A stretch of 7,450 bases of DNA from Clostridiales bacterium (GTDB lineage Bacteria > Bacillota > Clostridia > Lachnospirales > WRAX01). The position numbers and the translations under genes are program-made. The number at the start of each line of letters is the position of its first letter. Position 1 is the stretch's first letter. The stretch is taken from positions 1 to 7,450 of the forward strand of contig JAISHX010000139.1 of NCBI GenBank assembly GCA_031262335.1. The letters run 5' to 3'. The notes below the pieces were generated by a model, which was not told the DNA's origin, made no database searches, and saw nothing but the letters and a program-made list of their open reading frames with translations. Positions 1-5,898 of this stretch are shown one piece after another.

Positions 1-1
1 A

Positions 2-136
2 GTGCTTGAAGTCGTAAGAAAAGAGCCTCCGAAACCGGAATCCGCAATTGTTAAAGCCAGCGAAATAAAAACAACCGAAAACACAAACGCAACATTCTTC
101 AGTTCTTACGACAGCAGTGATTTTGGAAAATATTGA
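2..136 (+). CDS. C-terminal end of an unidentified protein (5' end outside window)
   Basis: This is the only one of the three plus-strand frames that stays open across the left edge; it gives 44 residues and ends at TGA 134-136. The peptide is hydrophilic, starts with a charged stretch (VLEVVRKEPPKPES) and ends in a Ser/Asp/Tyr-rich tail (FSSYDSSDFGKY). It shows no membrane segment and no motif I can assign, so I give no function. The first codon is GTG, but it is probably internal, because the frame is open to the edge of the window. The minus strand was not clearly excluded for this short stretch. The next gene begins 59 bases downstream, past a small hairpin. Confidence 0.5.
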   Translation: MLEVVRKEPPKPESAIVKASEIKTTENTNATFFSSYDSSDFGKY

Positions 137-142
137 TTAAAA

Positions 143-161
143 GGCGGATTAAAACTCCGCC
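143..161 (+). terminator. Small GC-rich hairpin, possible weak terminator
   Basis: GGCGGA (143-148) pairs perfectly with TCCGCC (156-161) around a 7-base loop, seven bases after the stop of the upstream partial gene. There is no T-tract after it on the plus strand; read on the minus strand it is followed by TTTTAATC. It may slow or partly end transcription of the upstream gene, or process its mRNA. The missing U-run makes an efficient plus-strand terminator unlikely. Confidence 0.3.
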
Positions 162-195
162 ATACATAGTAATATTATAATACGAGGTGAAAATT

Positions 196-720
196 ATGTC
201 ATCAACTTATGCTGTTGCGTCCGCCGCGGCGTACACGCAAAATACAAAGACTGATACTAAACCGGTTGCACCGCCACCGTCAGCCACATCTGTACAATTG
301 AAAGAAGATGGTTATACCGGTGCGGAAATACGTTCATTGAAGAAATCCGGCAAGGTTGAATGTGCCACTTGTGCAAGCAGACGCTATGTTGACGGTTCCG
401 ATGACGCAGGTGTTTCATTTAAAACGCCGACTCATGTTTCACCCTCACAATCGGCGTCTGCCGTAATGTCACATGAACGCGAACATGTTACAAATAATGC
501 CGCCAAAGCTGCCCGTGAGGATTCTGTGGCATCAAGCTCTGTTTCGGTTTTTCACGCTACATGTCCCGAATGCGGTAAGAGTTATGTTGCAGGCGGTGTT
601 ACAAGAACACAAACAAGAAAAATAAAAGAAAACGACCATTTCTTTAATAAGGAGTTTGAAACAACTATTGGCAAGTATATAGGAAAGCATATAGGCAAAA
701 ATATAAATGAGGAAGTGTAA
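196..720 (+). CDS. Small HExxH putative zinc metallopeptidase-like protein with two CxxC pairs
   Basis: This 174-residue protein has no signal peptide or membrane segment. After a Pro/Thr-rich N-terminus (about 1-35) come a CxxC pair (C56, C59), the stretch YVDGSDDAGVSFKTPTH, an HExxH motif (H93, E94, H97, in SHEREHV) and a second CxxC (C123, C126, in CPECGKSYV). HExxH is the zinc-binding and catalytic signature of many metallopeptidases, and the four cysteines could form a second zinc site. The layout resembles the small SprA-related / CJM1_0395-type putative metalloproteases; that match is from memory, and activity is unproven. The third zinc ligand is unclear. The start is ATG 196, with AGGTGA (185-190) five bases upstream; an in-frame GTG at 187 lies inside that site. 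The C-terminus carries a short IGK repeat. The stop lies two bases before the next gene, so the two are probably translated together. Confidence 0.65.
   Translation: MSSTYAVASAAAYTQNTKTDTKPVAPPPSATSVQLKEDGYTGAEIRSLKKSGKVECATCASRRYVDGSDDAGVSFKTPTHVSPSQSASAVMSHEREHVTNNAAKAAREDSVASSSVSVFHATCPECGKSYVAGGVTRTQTRKIKENDHFFNKEFETTIGKYIGKHIGKNINEEV
667..702 (+). repeat. 12-bp x 3 tandem microrepeat (IGKY/IGKH/IGKN)
   Basis: Three adjacent 12-bp units (667-678, 679-690, 691-702) encode IGKY, IGKH and IGKN near the C-terminus of the HExxH protein. The units differ at a few bases, so the array is not recent. The repeat is in frame and adds a short basic tail. It probably arose by slippage. Confidence 0.6.
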
Positions 721-722
721 AC

Positions 723-983
723 GTGAAAAATTTTACTATGAGAGGTACATGTGCCAAAGAAGTCAGTTTTGACCTTAATGACGGCATCATCTCGAATGTG
801 AAATTCTCTTTTGGTTGTTCGGGAAATCTGACCGGAATTTCCGCTATGGCAGAAGGAATGAAAGCGGAAGATGTTATAGCAAAACTTTCCGGAATCCAGT
901 GCGGTAATCGAGGTACATCATGCCCCGACCAATTTGCCAAAGCTGTTGCGGCGGCAATTTCAGAATATAGTGAGTTAGCATAA
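723..983 (+). CDS. TSCPD domain-containing protein (TIGR03905-like)
   Basis: This 86-residue protein is essentially one TSCPD domain, named after the motif seen here at residues 65-69. Its layout matches the small TIGR03905 family: an N-terminal GTC (C10), a central FSFGCSGNLTGIS (C32), and IQCGNRGTSCPDQ (C60, C67) near the end. The family resembles a C-terminal region of B12-dependent ribonucleotide reductases. Its own function is unknown; the conserved cysteines suggest metal binding or thiol chemistry (inference). I chose GTG 723 because GAGGA (709-713) lies nine bases upstream and the N-terminus then fits the family; an in-frame ATG at 738 would cut into the first strand. It starts two bases after the HExxH gene, which indicates one transcript. 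No hydrophobic segment is present, so it is probably cytosolic. Confidence 0.85.
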   Translation: MKNFTMRGTCAKEVSFDLNDGIISNVKFSFGCSGNLTGISAMAEGMKAEDVIAKLSGIQCGNRGTSCPDQFAKAVAAAISEYSELA

Positions 984-1057
984 AAAATTACCCGTTAGCT
1001 CTTTTTGTAATCCGCCAAACAAAGATGCTAAATATGTTCTAAGAAAGGACGGCAACA

Positions 1058-2803
1058 ATGGCAAAACCGACGGAAAATATATCAGTACCAAAAAAACGAA
1101 ATAAACCAGTCAGGGTTAGCTTTGTCGTTAAACTTATCGGTGCGGTTATTGCAGTTAATGTTGTTTGTGCCTCTGTGCTTTTGGTAATGGTTCTTAACGG
1201 AGCCGGTGCAGATTCAACAATTTCTTCTGTTAATGAAAATGACCCGAATCGTGCAGCTGAGGTGTTGAGTTCGGCTGTGGACGATGAAAAAACAGCACGA
1301 ATGATAAACACAGTTGATACTGACTTTATTTATGAAAATATTTTTATAGGCGGTATTGACGTTGGCGGACTGACAAAAGAAGATGCGTTTTTATTACTTA
1401 CCGAAAAACTGCAAAAACCTATAGACAACATAAAAATTGATTATATAAAAGACGACGATGTTAATGAATACACGTTTAAAGATTTTGCCGCAAACTATAA
1501 TCTTCAGGAAGTCGTCACACAGGCATACAATTACGCAAGAACAGGTACAACAGAAGCACGCTATGCGGAAATTCAGGCTCTTAAAACAAATCACTTGGAA
1601 ATAATGCCGGAAATTTCTTATGATAAAGAAAAAACCGCTCAGATAATTAAGGAAATATCGGACAAATATGATGTGTCGGCAGTAAACGCTACAATATCTC
1701 GTTATAACGGTCAATTTGTGTTTACCGACGAAGCATGGGGGCTGACAACAGACCCAACAGAATTAACAGTTAAAACAGACTTGCTTTTGTCAAACCGAGT
1801 CGGAGGTGAAATTATTGTCACCCTTGCTCCTGCCGCACCAAAATATACTGTTGAAAGTCTTAAACAAGCTACCTCAAAGCTTGGAACATATACAACATAT
1901 TTTTCTAAAGGAACAAATAACAGAAACACAAACATAGAAGTTGCATCAGAAAGTGTTAATAATGCTGTTATTATGCCCGGAGAGATTTTATCTGTCGGAG
2001 ATGCTTTCGGACCGTCAACAGAAGCAAAGGGCTACAAGCTTGCCGGCAGTTACCTTGCGGGTGAGGTTGTTCAATCCGTTGGCGGCGGAATGTGCCAAGT
2101 ATCAAGCACATTGTATGCCGCTGTTCTTAACGCAGAAATTGAAGTAGCCGAACGCCGTAATCACTCGATGTCCGTTAGCTATATTCCAAAAGGTATGGAC
2201 GCGACACTTTCAGAAGGTAGCATTGACTTTAAAATAAAAAACAACACAGACTTGCCTATTGTAATTGAATCTATAGCCAGTTCTTCCGCCGGTTATGTCA
2301 CAGTAAACATATACGGACATGAAACACGCGACCCGCAACGTACTATCGAATTTAAGCCGCTTTTAATTGAAACTTACAATCCCGGTCCTGAAGTTGTTAC
2401 TGAAGACCCGACGTTGCCGTCTGGTGAGCGTGTTGTAACGACAAATGCCGGTGTCGGCGGCAAGTATCAATTGTGGAAAATTATTTACTACAATGGCGTT
2501 GAAAATAATCGGGAATTAGTTAATACATCACGATATAACCCTATTGTAGGACGTGTAAAAGTCGGAACGGCTAATCCGACTCCGACACCTGCTCCGACAA
2601 AAAACAGCGAACAAGTTGAAGGTATTACCACTACGGAACCGCCCGTTAAAAGTGTTACCGCTACGGAACTGCCCGTTGAATCTGTTGCAACGGAAGTCCC
2701 TTCTATAGAAATAGGAGAGCAAATTCCTGTTCCGGAAGACACGGAGCAAACCCCTGTTCCGGAAGACGCAGAGCAAATTCCTACTCCGGAAGATGCGGAA
2801 TAA
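1058..2803 (+). CDS. VanW family protein, membrane-anchored, with repetitive acidic tail
   Basis: This 581-residue protein starts with a basic cytoplasmic N-terminus and one membrane segment (about 22-47), so the bulk faces outward. Residues about 90-255 look like the putative peptidoglycan-binding domain (PF12229 type) common in this family. The VanW domain spans about 277-407, with the signature VGGGMCQVSSTLYAAVL (341-357, Cys346) and ERRNHS (365-370). A beta-rich segment follows (about 430-503, G5-like in pattern). Residues 505-581 are a low-complexity Pro/Thr/Glu tail containing two sets of tandem repeats, probably a flexible wall-spanning extension. VanW is named for an accessory gene in vanB-type vancomycin resistance clusters, but its biochemical role is unknown. 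This gene sits with no van ligase or regulator genes, so resistance should not be inferred. ATG 1058 has AAGGA (1045-1049) eight bases upstream. The gene is followed three bases later by gtrA-like DNA. Confidence 0.92.
   Translation: MAKPTENISVPKKRNKPVRVSFVVKLIGAVIAVNVVCASVLLVMVLNGAGADSTISSVNENDPNRAAEVLSSAVDDEKTARMINTVDTDFIYENIFIGGIDVGGLTKEDAFLLLTEKLQKPIDNIKIDYIKDDDVNEYTFKDFAANYNLQEVVTQAYNYARTGTTEARYAEIQALKTNHLEIMPEISYDKEKTAQIIKEISDKYDVSAVNATISRYNGQFVFTDEAWGLTTDPTELTVKTDLLLSNRVGGEIIVTLAPAAPKYTVESLKQATSKLGTYTTYFSKGTNNRNTNIEVASESVNNAVIMPGEILSVGDAFGPSTEAKGYKLAGSYLAGEVVQSVGGGMCQVSSTLYAAVLNAEIEVAERRNHSMSVSYIPKGMDATLSEGSIDFKIKNNTDLPIVIESIASSSAGYVTVNIYGHETRDPQRTIEFKPLLIETYNPGPEVVTEDPTLPSGERVVTTNAGVGGKYQLWKIIYYNGVENNRELVNTSRYNPIVGRVKVGTANPTPTPAPTKNSEQVEGITTTEPPVKSVTATELPVESVATEVPSIEIGEQIPVPEDTEQTPVPEDAEQIPTPEDAE
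2633..2689 (+). repeat. Degenerate Thr-Glu-Pro repeat in the VanW protein tail
   Basis: A 30-bp unit (2633-2662, TEPPVKSVTA) is followed by a 27-bp unit (2663-2689, TELPVESVA), and a partial third begins at 2690 (TEVPS). All are in frame in the tail of the VanW protein. They form a Pro/Thr-rich linker before the second repeat array. Confidence 0.6.
2717..2797 (+). repeat. 27-bp x 3 tandem repeat (EQxPxPEDx) at VanW C-terminus
   Basis: Three units of 27 bp (2717-2743, 2744-2770, 2771-2797) encode EQIPVPEDT, EQTPVPEDA and EQIPTPEDA; GAA and the stop follow directly. The units are about 85% identical in DNA. Because the length is a multiple of three, changes in unit number keep the frame, so tail length could vary between strains. 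The product is an acidic, proline-spaced extension. Confidence 0.85.
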
Positions 2804-2806
2804 ATC

Positions 2807-3214
2807 ATGATAAAAATTGCCAAAAAGATTTTCTTTAAATATAAAGAAGTAATTTTATATTTATTTTTCGGCGGATTAACGACACTGATAAGCTGGGTTA
2901 CGTCTGTATTGCTGTTTTACCAATTTAATGTAGGAAATATCCCGTCAAATGTTATATCTTGGATAATTTCAGTAGCTTTTGCATACGCTACAAATAAGAC
3001 TTTTGTATTTGAAAGCAAAAGCAACAATATATTAACAGAAATGCTTAGGTTTTTTAGCGCAAGATTGTTTTCACTTGCTATTGACCTTTTAATAATGAAG
3101 GTTGGAGTTGATGTCTTTATGTTCAATTTCGGCGCGACAAAAGCTGTATCACAAATTTTTGTTATTATATTTAATTACTTTGCAAGCAAGCTGTTTATCT
3201 TTAAAAAGAAATAG
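2807..3214 (+). CDS. GtrA family membrane protein
   Basis: This 135-residue protein has four predicted membrane segments (about 14-38, 45-65, 81-101, 111-131), the size and topology of the GtrA family (PF04138). Family-like motifs are NKTFVF (63-68) after the second segment and NYFASKLFIFKKK at the C-terminus. GtrA proteins are thought to help move or position undecaprenyl-phosphate-linked sugars across the membrane for cell-surface glycosylation; the substrate here is unknown and no glycosyltransferase lies beside it. The gene begins three bases after the VanW stop with only a weak CGGAA (2796-2800) upstream, so it probably depends on translation of the VanW gene. The stop codon TAG lies inside the left arm of the terminator hairpin. 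Confidence 0.87.
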   Translation: MIKIAKKIFFKYKEVILYLFFGGLTTLISWVTSVLLFYQFNVGNIPSNVISWIISVAFAYATNKTFVFESKSNNILTEMLRFFSARLFSLAIDLLIMKVGVDVFMFNFGATKAVSQIFVIIFNYFASKLFIFKKK

Positions 3215-3244
3215 GACGCGTGTATTTATTTATACGCGTCCTAT
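3211..3244 (-). terminator. Strong hairpin between convergent genes, intrinsic terminator
   Basis: Positions 3211-3224 pair with 3231-3244 to form a 14-bp stem (one G-T pair) around a 6-base loop; the core is AGGACGCGT / ACGCGTCCT. Read on the minus strand, the stem is followed directly by TTCTTTTTAAAG, a reasonable U-rich tail, so it should end transcription of the DivIVA-like gene, whose stop codon lies six bases upstream. On the plus strand it overlaps the GtrA stop codon and lacks a T-run, but so stable a stem may still define the 3' end of that transcript. Confidence 0.8.
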
Positions 3245-3249
3245 CATGT

Positions 3250-3795
3250 CTATAATGGTCTGTTGAATGGATTCGGCGGTGTCAGAGAGTCAGACTCTTC
3301 TTCATTGCGCGGACAAATCATCCGACGCGGGGGTGCCGAAGGTACATCTTCTTCCGGTTCTCTTTCTTTTCTGACACGAATTGGAATAACAACGTCTTCC
3401 ATATCTCTATCCGAATCAACAAGCCCGTTAAGGCATTGCTCAAGTGCCGATATTCTGGTCGAAACTCTCTCAATATCGGTTTCTTTCACCTGATAGAGGT
3501 ACTTGTCGATAAGCGCGGAATATTCACGACTGAAGTCGTCAAGCAAAATACGTTGCTCTTTAACAGAATTTATTATTGCATGCACGCGCTTAATACCCTC
3601 AGACCGTATTTGTGATGCTTCGTTCTTTGCATTTTTTACAATGCTGTCGGCAGCAACTTGTGCGCTGACAATTGCGTTTTTAATCGCGGATTCTTTCTCC
3701 TTATAACCTTTTATGACACTTTCCAAGCTTTCTATATACTCAGTGACTTCAGAAGGGTCGTAACCGCGTTTTATTATATTGAACTTCGCGTTCAA
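3250..3795 (-). CDS. DivIVA domain-containing coiled-coil protein
   Basis: With the start chosen here this is a 181-residue protein. Residues 1-30 form the DivIVA N-terminal motif: NAKFNIIKRGYDPSEVTEYI with the key RGYDP at 10-14. A long heptad-patterned coiled coil runs from about 20 to 125, and a Pro-, Arg- and acidic-rich disordered tail follows from about 140. DivIVA-type proteins assemble on curved or septal membrane and recruit division, wall-growth or chromosome-positioning partners; GpsB and other clostridial paralogues share the N-terminus, so the specific role is open. The start is uncertain: TTG 3795 has AAAGGA eight bases upstream and matches the usual family N-terminus; ATG 3804 has almost no room for that site; TTG 3819 adds eight residues not typical of the family. 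The gene has its own strong promoter and terminator, so it appears monocistronic. Confidence 0.85.
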   Translation of the reverse strand: MNAKFNIIKRGYDPSEVTEYIESLESVIKGYKEKESAIKNAIVSAQVAADSIVKNAKNEASQIRSEGIKRVHAIINSVKEQRILLDDFSREYSALIDKYLYQVKETDIERVSTRISALEQCLNGLVDSDRDMEDVVIPIRVRKEREPEEDVPSAPPRRMICPRNEEESDSLTPPNPFNRPL

Positions 3796-3845
3796 AATAA
3801 CCATCCTTTCCAAGGACAAATAAATTTCCGAAACTCTATCAGATT

Positions 3846-3874
3846 ATTATACCATTTTTTCAAGCAATTATCAA
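3846..3874 (-). promoter_or_regulatory. Near-consensus SigA-type promoter of the DivIVA-like gene
   Basis: On the minus strand, the -35 box TTGATA (3874-3869) is separated by exactly 17 bases from the -10 box TATAAT (3851-3846), and the TG of an extended -10 (TGGTATAAT) is present. Transcription should start near 3839, giving a leader of roughly 44 bases before TTG 3795. This points to strong vegetative expression. Confidence 0.85.
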
Positions 3875-3905
3875 GCACACATTTTTAGTTTTGAAAGGAA
3901 TATTT

Positions 3906-4373
3906 ATGCACGAAATATTTATGAAAGAAGCTTTAAAACTTGCTGAAAAAGCATATACAATTGGTGAAGTGCCTGTTGGGTGCGTTATTGTAGACGAAAA
4001 CGATAAAATTATCGGAAGCGGATATAATATGCGTAATATTAAAAAAAACTCCCTTTATCACGCGGAAATATTTGCCATAAATGAAGCTTGCAACGCAATC
4101 GAAGATTGGCGTCTGGAAAATTGTACGCTTTATGTTACAGTAGAACCATGCCCTATGTGCGCCGGTGCCATAATTCAGGCAAGGATTACTAATGTTGTGT
4201 TTGGTACAAGAAACAGAAAAGCCGGCTGTGCAGGGTCTATACTGAATATATTAAGTGAAAACAGGTTTAATCATCAGACAAGTATAACCGAAGGTATTCT
4301 TGCGGAACAATGTGCTGCCCTTATGACAAATTTTTTTGCCAATTTCAGAAATAAGCAAAGCATTAATATATGA
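3906..4373 (+). CDS. tadA: tRNA-specific adenosine deaminase
   Basis: TadA deaminates adenosine 34 to inosine in the anticodon of tRNA-Arg(ACG), allowing one tRNA to read several Arg codons; it is a cytosolic zinc enzyme acting as a homodimer. The 155-residue product has the complete cytidine/deoxycytidylate deaminase fold signature: HAE at 52-54 (His zinc ligand and catalytic Glu54) and PCPMC at 81-85 (Cys82 and Cys85 zinc ligands). TadA-specific features include GEVPVGCVIV at 20-29, the GCAGSILNIL stretch, NHQTSITEGIL and the C-terminal FFANFR. Length is normal. ATG 3906 has AAAGGA (3894-3899) six bases upstream; the in-frame TTG at 3891 lies before that site and is rejected. It is divergent from the DivIVA-like gene, and I found no convincing promoter of its own. 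Its 3' end overlaps the convergent YycI-like gene by 11 bp. Confidence 0.95.
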   Translation: MHEIFMKEALKLAEKAYTIGEVPVGCVIVDENDKIIGSGYNMRNIKKNSLYHAEIFAINEACNAIEDWRLENCTLYVTVEPCPMCAGAIIQARITNVVFGTRNRKAGCAGSILNILSENRFNHQTSITEGILAEQCAALMTNFFANFRNKQSINI

Positions 4374-5199
4374 TAGTATTTGTATAAGCATTTACTAAAT
4401 AAGGGAAATTTGCTATATTTTCTTCATTTATACTTATATAAATTCTATAATAAGGTGTAGCGGAATACACACTTTCTGTTGTTATAGTATCTCCGGAATA
4501 ATATACAATATCAAGTTTTTCTATTTTTATTTCATCTTGTACTCCAAAATCATTTTTTAAAACGTACATGAGGTTAAAAAGTACCTCGTCAGAAGAGTAT
4601 ATAGGGCGTTCATCTCCTGAAAACCCCGCAACTTGCGCCAATTCTCCACGTACACGAATAATTCCGTTTTCGTTAACGGTAAAACGCACAAAAACGGGAT
4701 ATAATAAAACTTTTCCGTATTTTAAACGATATTCTACTGCGTATTCTCCGCCGTCAAAATAAATGCCGTCAAAAACTAAGCTTCCGTTTAATTTAAAAAA
4801 ATTACCTATTTTTTTTATCTCTTGGTCGCATTTCTTTTTTATTGATTTTTCTGTTAAAGCAATTGTACCTGTCCCTAAAGGGTTTTCAAACAAAAAAGAG
4901 TTTTCTAAAACAGTTAATGTTTTGCCTTCTGCATCTCCTTCTTTATCAAAAAAAAGGACAGAGGCTGTTTCTTCTAAATTTTCAGGAGCAATAAGCTCTA
5001 TAGTACGCATATCCGAAAAATTCGTTATGGTCTTTGCATTTAATTGTATTCCGTTTAATTCCAATGTTTTTTCTATTTTACCCACTTGCTGTGCAGAAAG
5101 AAGTGCTTCACTTTTTGTATATAAAAATAATACAAACAAAATAATGTTTAACCCTAAAAGCAAAACTATTATTATTGTTTTTGATTTCTCCATATCCAT
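4363..5199 (-). CDS. YycI-like single-pass membrane protein
   Basis: This 278-residue protein has a short charged N-terminus (MDMEKSKT), one membrane segment (about 8-27) and a large, probably extracytoplasmic domain. The N-terminus closely resembles YycI, whose members typically begin with MDW, a few basic residues, then a hydrophobic IF/LN-rich helix. The domain contains strands such as GEYAVEYRLKYGKVLLYPVF (151-170), and the end (ATPYYRIYISI, YLVNAYTNTIIY) resembles the closing strands of YycI/YycH-type folds. In Bacilli, YycI and YycH restrain or tune the WalK sensor kinase of cell-wall homeostasis; no kinase or response regulator gene is in this window, so a link is inference. ATG 5199 has AGGAAG (5212-5207) seven bases upstream, located inside the end of the preceding gene, and starts one base after that gene's stop, indicating coupled translation. 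The family call is by pattern and could be wrong. Confidence 0.6.
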   Translation of the reverse strand: MDMEKSKTIIIVLLLGLNIILFVLFLYTKSEALLSAQQVGKIEKTLELNGIQLNAKTITNFSDMRTIELIAPENLEETASVLFFDKEGDAEGKTLTVLENSFLFENPLGTGTIALTEKSIKKKCDQEIKKIGNFFKLNGSLVFDGIYFDGGEYAVEYRLKYGKVLLYPVFVRFTVNENGIIRVRGELAQVAGFSGDERPIYSSDEVLFNLMYVLKNDFGVQDEIKIEKLDIVYYSGDTITTESVYSATPYYRIYISINEENIANFPYLVNAYTNTIIY

Positions 5200-5200
5200 T

Positions 5201-5836
5201 TTAACGCTTCCTAAATGCTTTAAAAATTATATAGCACCCTATGAAAACAATAGTCAACGCAAAAATCTTATAGGCACTAATGCTTAGATTTAAAGCCGAA
5301 ATTACACCTAAAATAATAAAAATACTGCCCAGAAAAATCTGATTTCTATTAAAACTGCCGAAACGTAACTTTGAAAAAAGACAAGAGGCAATAAAACTTA
5401 ATCCAAAAGCAATAATCGGTAAACCGTCAATATTTTTTATTATAGGCGCAAAACGAAATTCAACTACAAGACCAATAAAAATTAAAATACAACCGGGTAA
5501 AAGAATTTTTTCATTATAGGCAGAAACAGAAATTATAAAAAATATTACTCCGGTAATAATAAAAAATGCCGCTCCGATAGAATCAATATTGAAAAAATTT
5601 CCAACAAGATTGGAAATAATATTTGATACACTAAAATGTGTTATAATTACGCCTATAATTAGTGCCCAAGTTTTTCTTTTATTAAAATACAACCATATCA
5701 TTGCCATTCCTGCGCCTAAAGCAGCGAAATTTAAAAAACGACTGAATGTATTTGTATAGCTTTTTCCAACAAACCCAAACACTCCAAGCGCAAGAATTAA
5801 AAGTCCGAATAATATTTGATTACGACGCTGATTCAT
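5201..5836 (-). CDS. Polytopic membrane protein of unknown function with internal repeat
   Basis: This 211-residue, very hydrophobic protein has about eight membrane segments (7-24, 34-51, 57-74, 87-107, 111-127, 139-157, 166-184, 191-208) and short, basic connecting loops. The first and seventh segments share a motif: RRNQILFGLLILALGV (4-19) and NRNQIFLGSIFIILGV (163-178). Such N-Q-I-x-G-LGV helices remind me of the LiaI/LiaF-like membrane region found in envelope-stress proteins, but I cannot assign a family and propose no function. ATG 5836 has a strong CGGAGG (5850-5845) eight bases upstream. It lies 62 bases after ligA and one base before the YycI-like gene, so it is probably cotranscribed with at least the latter; an envelope role together with that protein is inference. 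The sequence is more AT-rich than the left half of the window, as expected for a hydrophobic Ile/Phe-rich product. Confidence 0.75.
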   Translation of the reverse strand: MNQRRNQILFGLLILALGVFGFVGKSYTNTFSRFLNFAALGAGMAMIWLYFNKRKTWALIIGVIITHFSVSNIISNLVGNFFNIDSIGAAFFIITGVIFFIISVSAYNEKILLPGCILIFIGLVVEFRFAPIIKNIDGLPIIAFGLSFIASCLFSKLRFGSFNRNQIFLGSIFIILGVISALNLSISAYKIFALTIVFIGCYIIFKAFRKR

Positions 5837-5898
5837 AACAAAAACCTCCGTATGAAGGGTTAGTATTTCCGATTATAAAGATATACGAAAAATTTTAG

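Noticed and set aside
176..181. TATAAT sequence just before the HExxH gene
   Set aside because: There is no -35 box at a 15-19 base distance, and transcription would begin near 188, inside the ribosome binding site, so it is probably not a working promoter for this gene.
187..195. GTG start adding three residues to the HExxH protein
   Set aside because: The GTG lies inside the AGGTGA ribosome binding site that serves ATG 196 at ideal spacing.
1005..1034. Possible promoter TTGTAA - 18 bases - TAAATA before the VanW gene
   Set aside because: The -10 box matches only about half of the consensus and the leader would be very short; chance occurrence in AT-rich DNA is likely.
1058..2803. VanW as a vancomycin resistance gene
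   Set aside because: No vanH, vanB-type ligase, vanX or VanRS genes are present; VanW-domain proteins are common in Clostridia that carry no resistance cluster.
2488..2823. Minus-strand open frame with Ser/Gly/Val-rich repeats opposite the VanW tail
   Set aside because: It is the mirror image of the Pro/Thr/Glu repeat region, has no ribosome binding site worth naming, and its composition follows from the repeats on the other strand.
4374..4480. Search for the small cytoplasmic (SRP) RNA gene often found after tadA in Bacillota
   Set aside because: The DNA directly after tadA is the coding end of the convergent YycI-like gene; no GC-rich stem with the SRP tetraloop pattern is visible.
4763..5287. 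Long plus-strand open frame (174 residues) opposite the YycI-like gene
   Set aside because: It spans parts of two coupled minus-strand genes, is Lys/Phe/Ser-rich as expected from antisense of AT-rich code, and has no plausible ribosome binding site or family motif.
5872..5877. TATAAT on the minus strand between ligA and the eight-segment membrane protein
   Set aside because: The -10 is perfect, but positions 16-18 bases upstream do not resemble a -35 box, so an internal operon promoter remains possible but unsupported.
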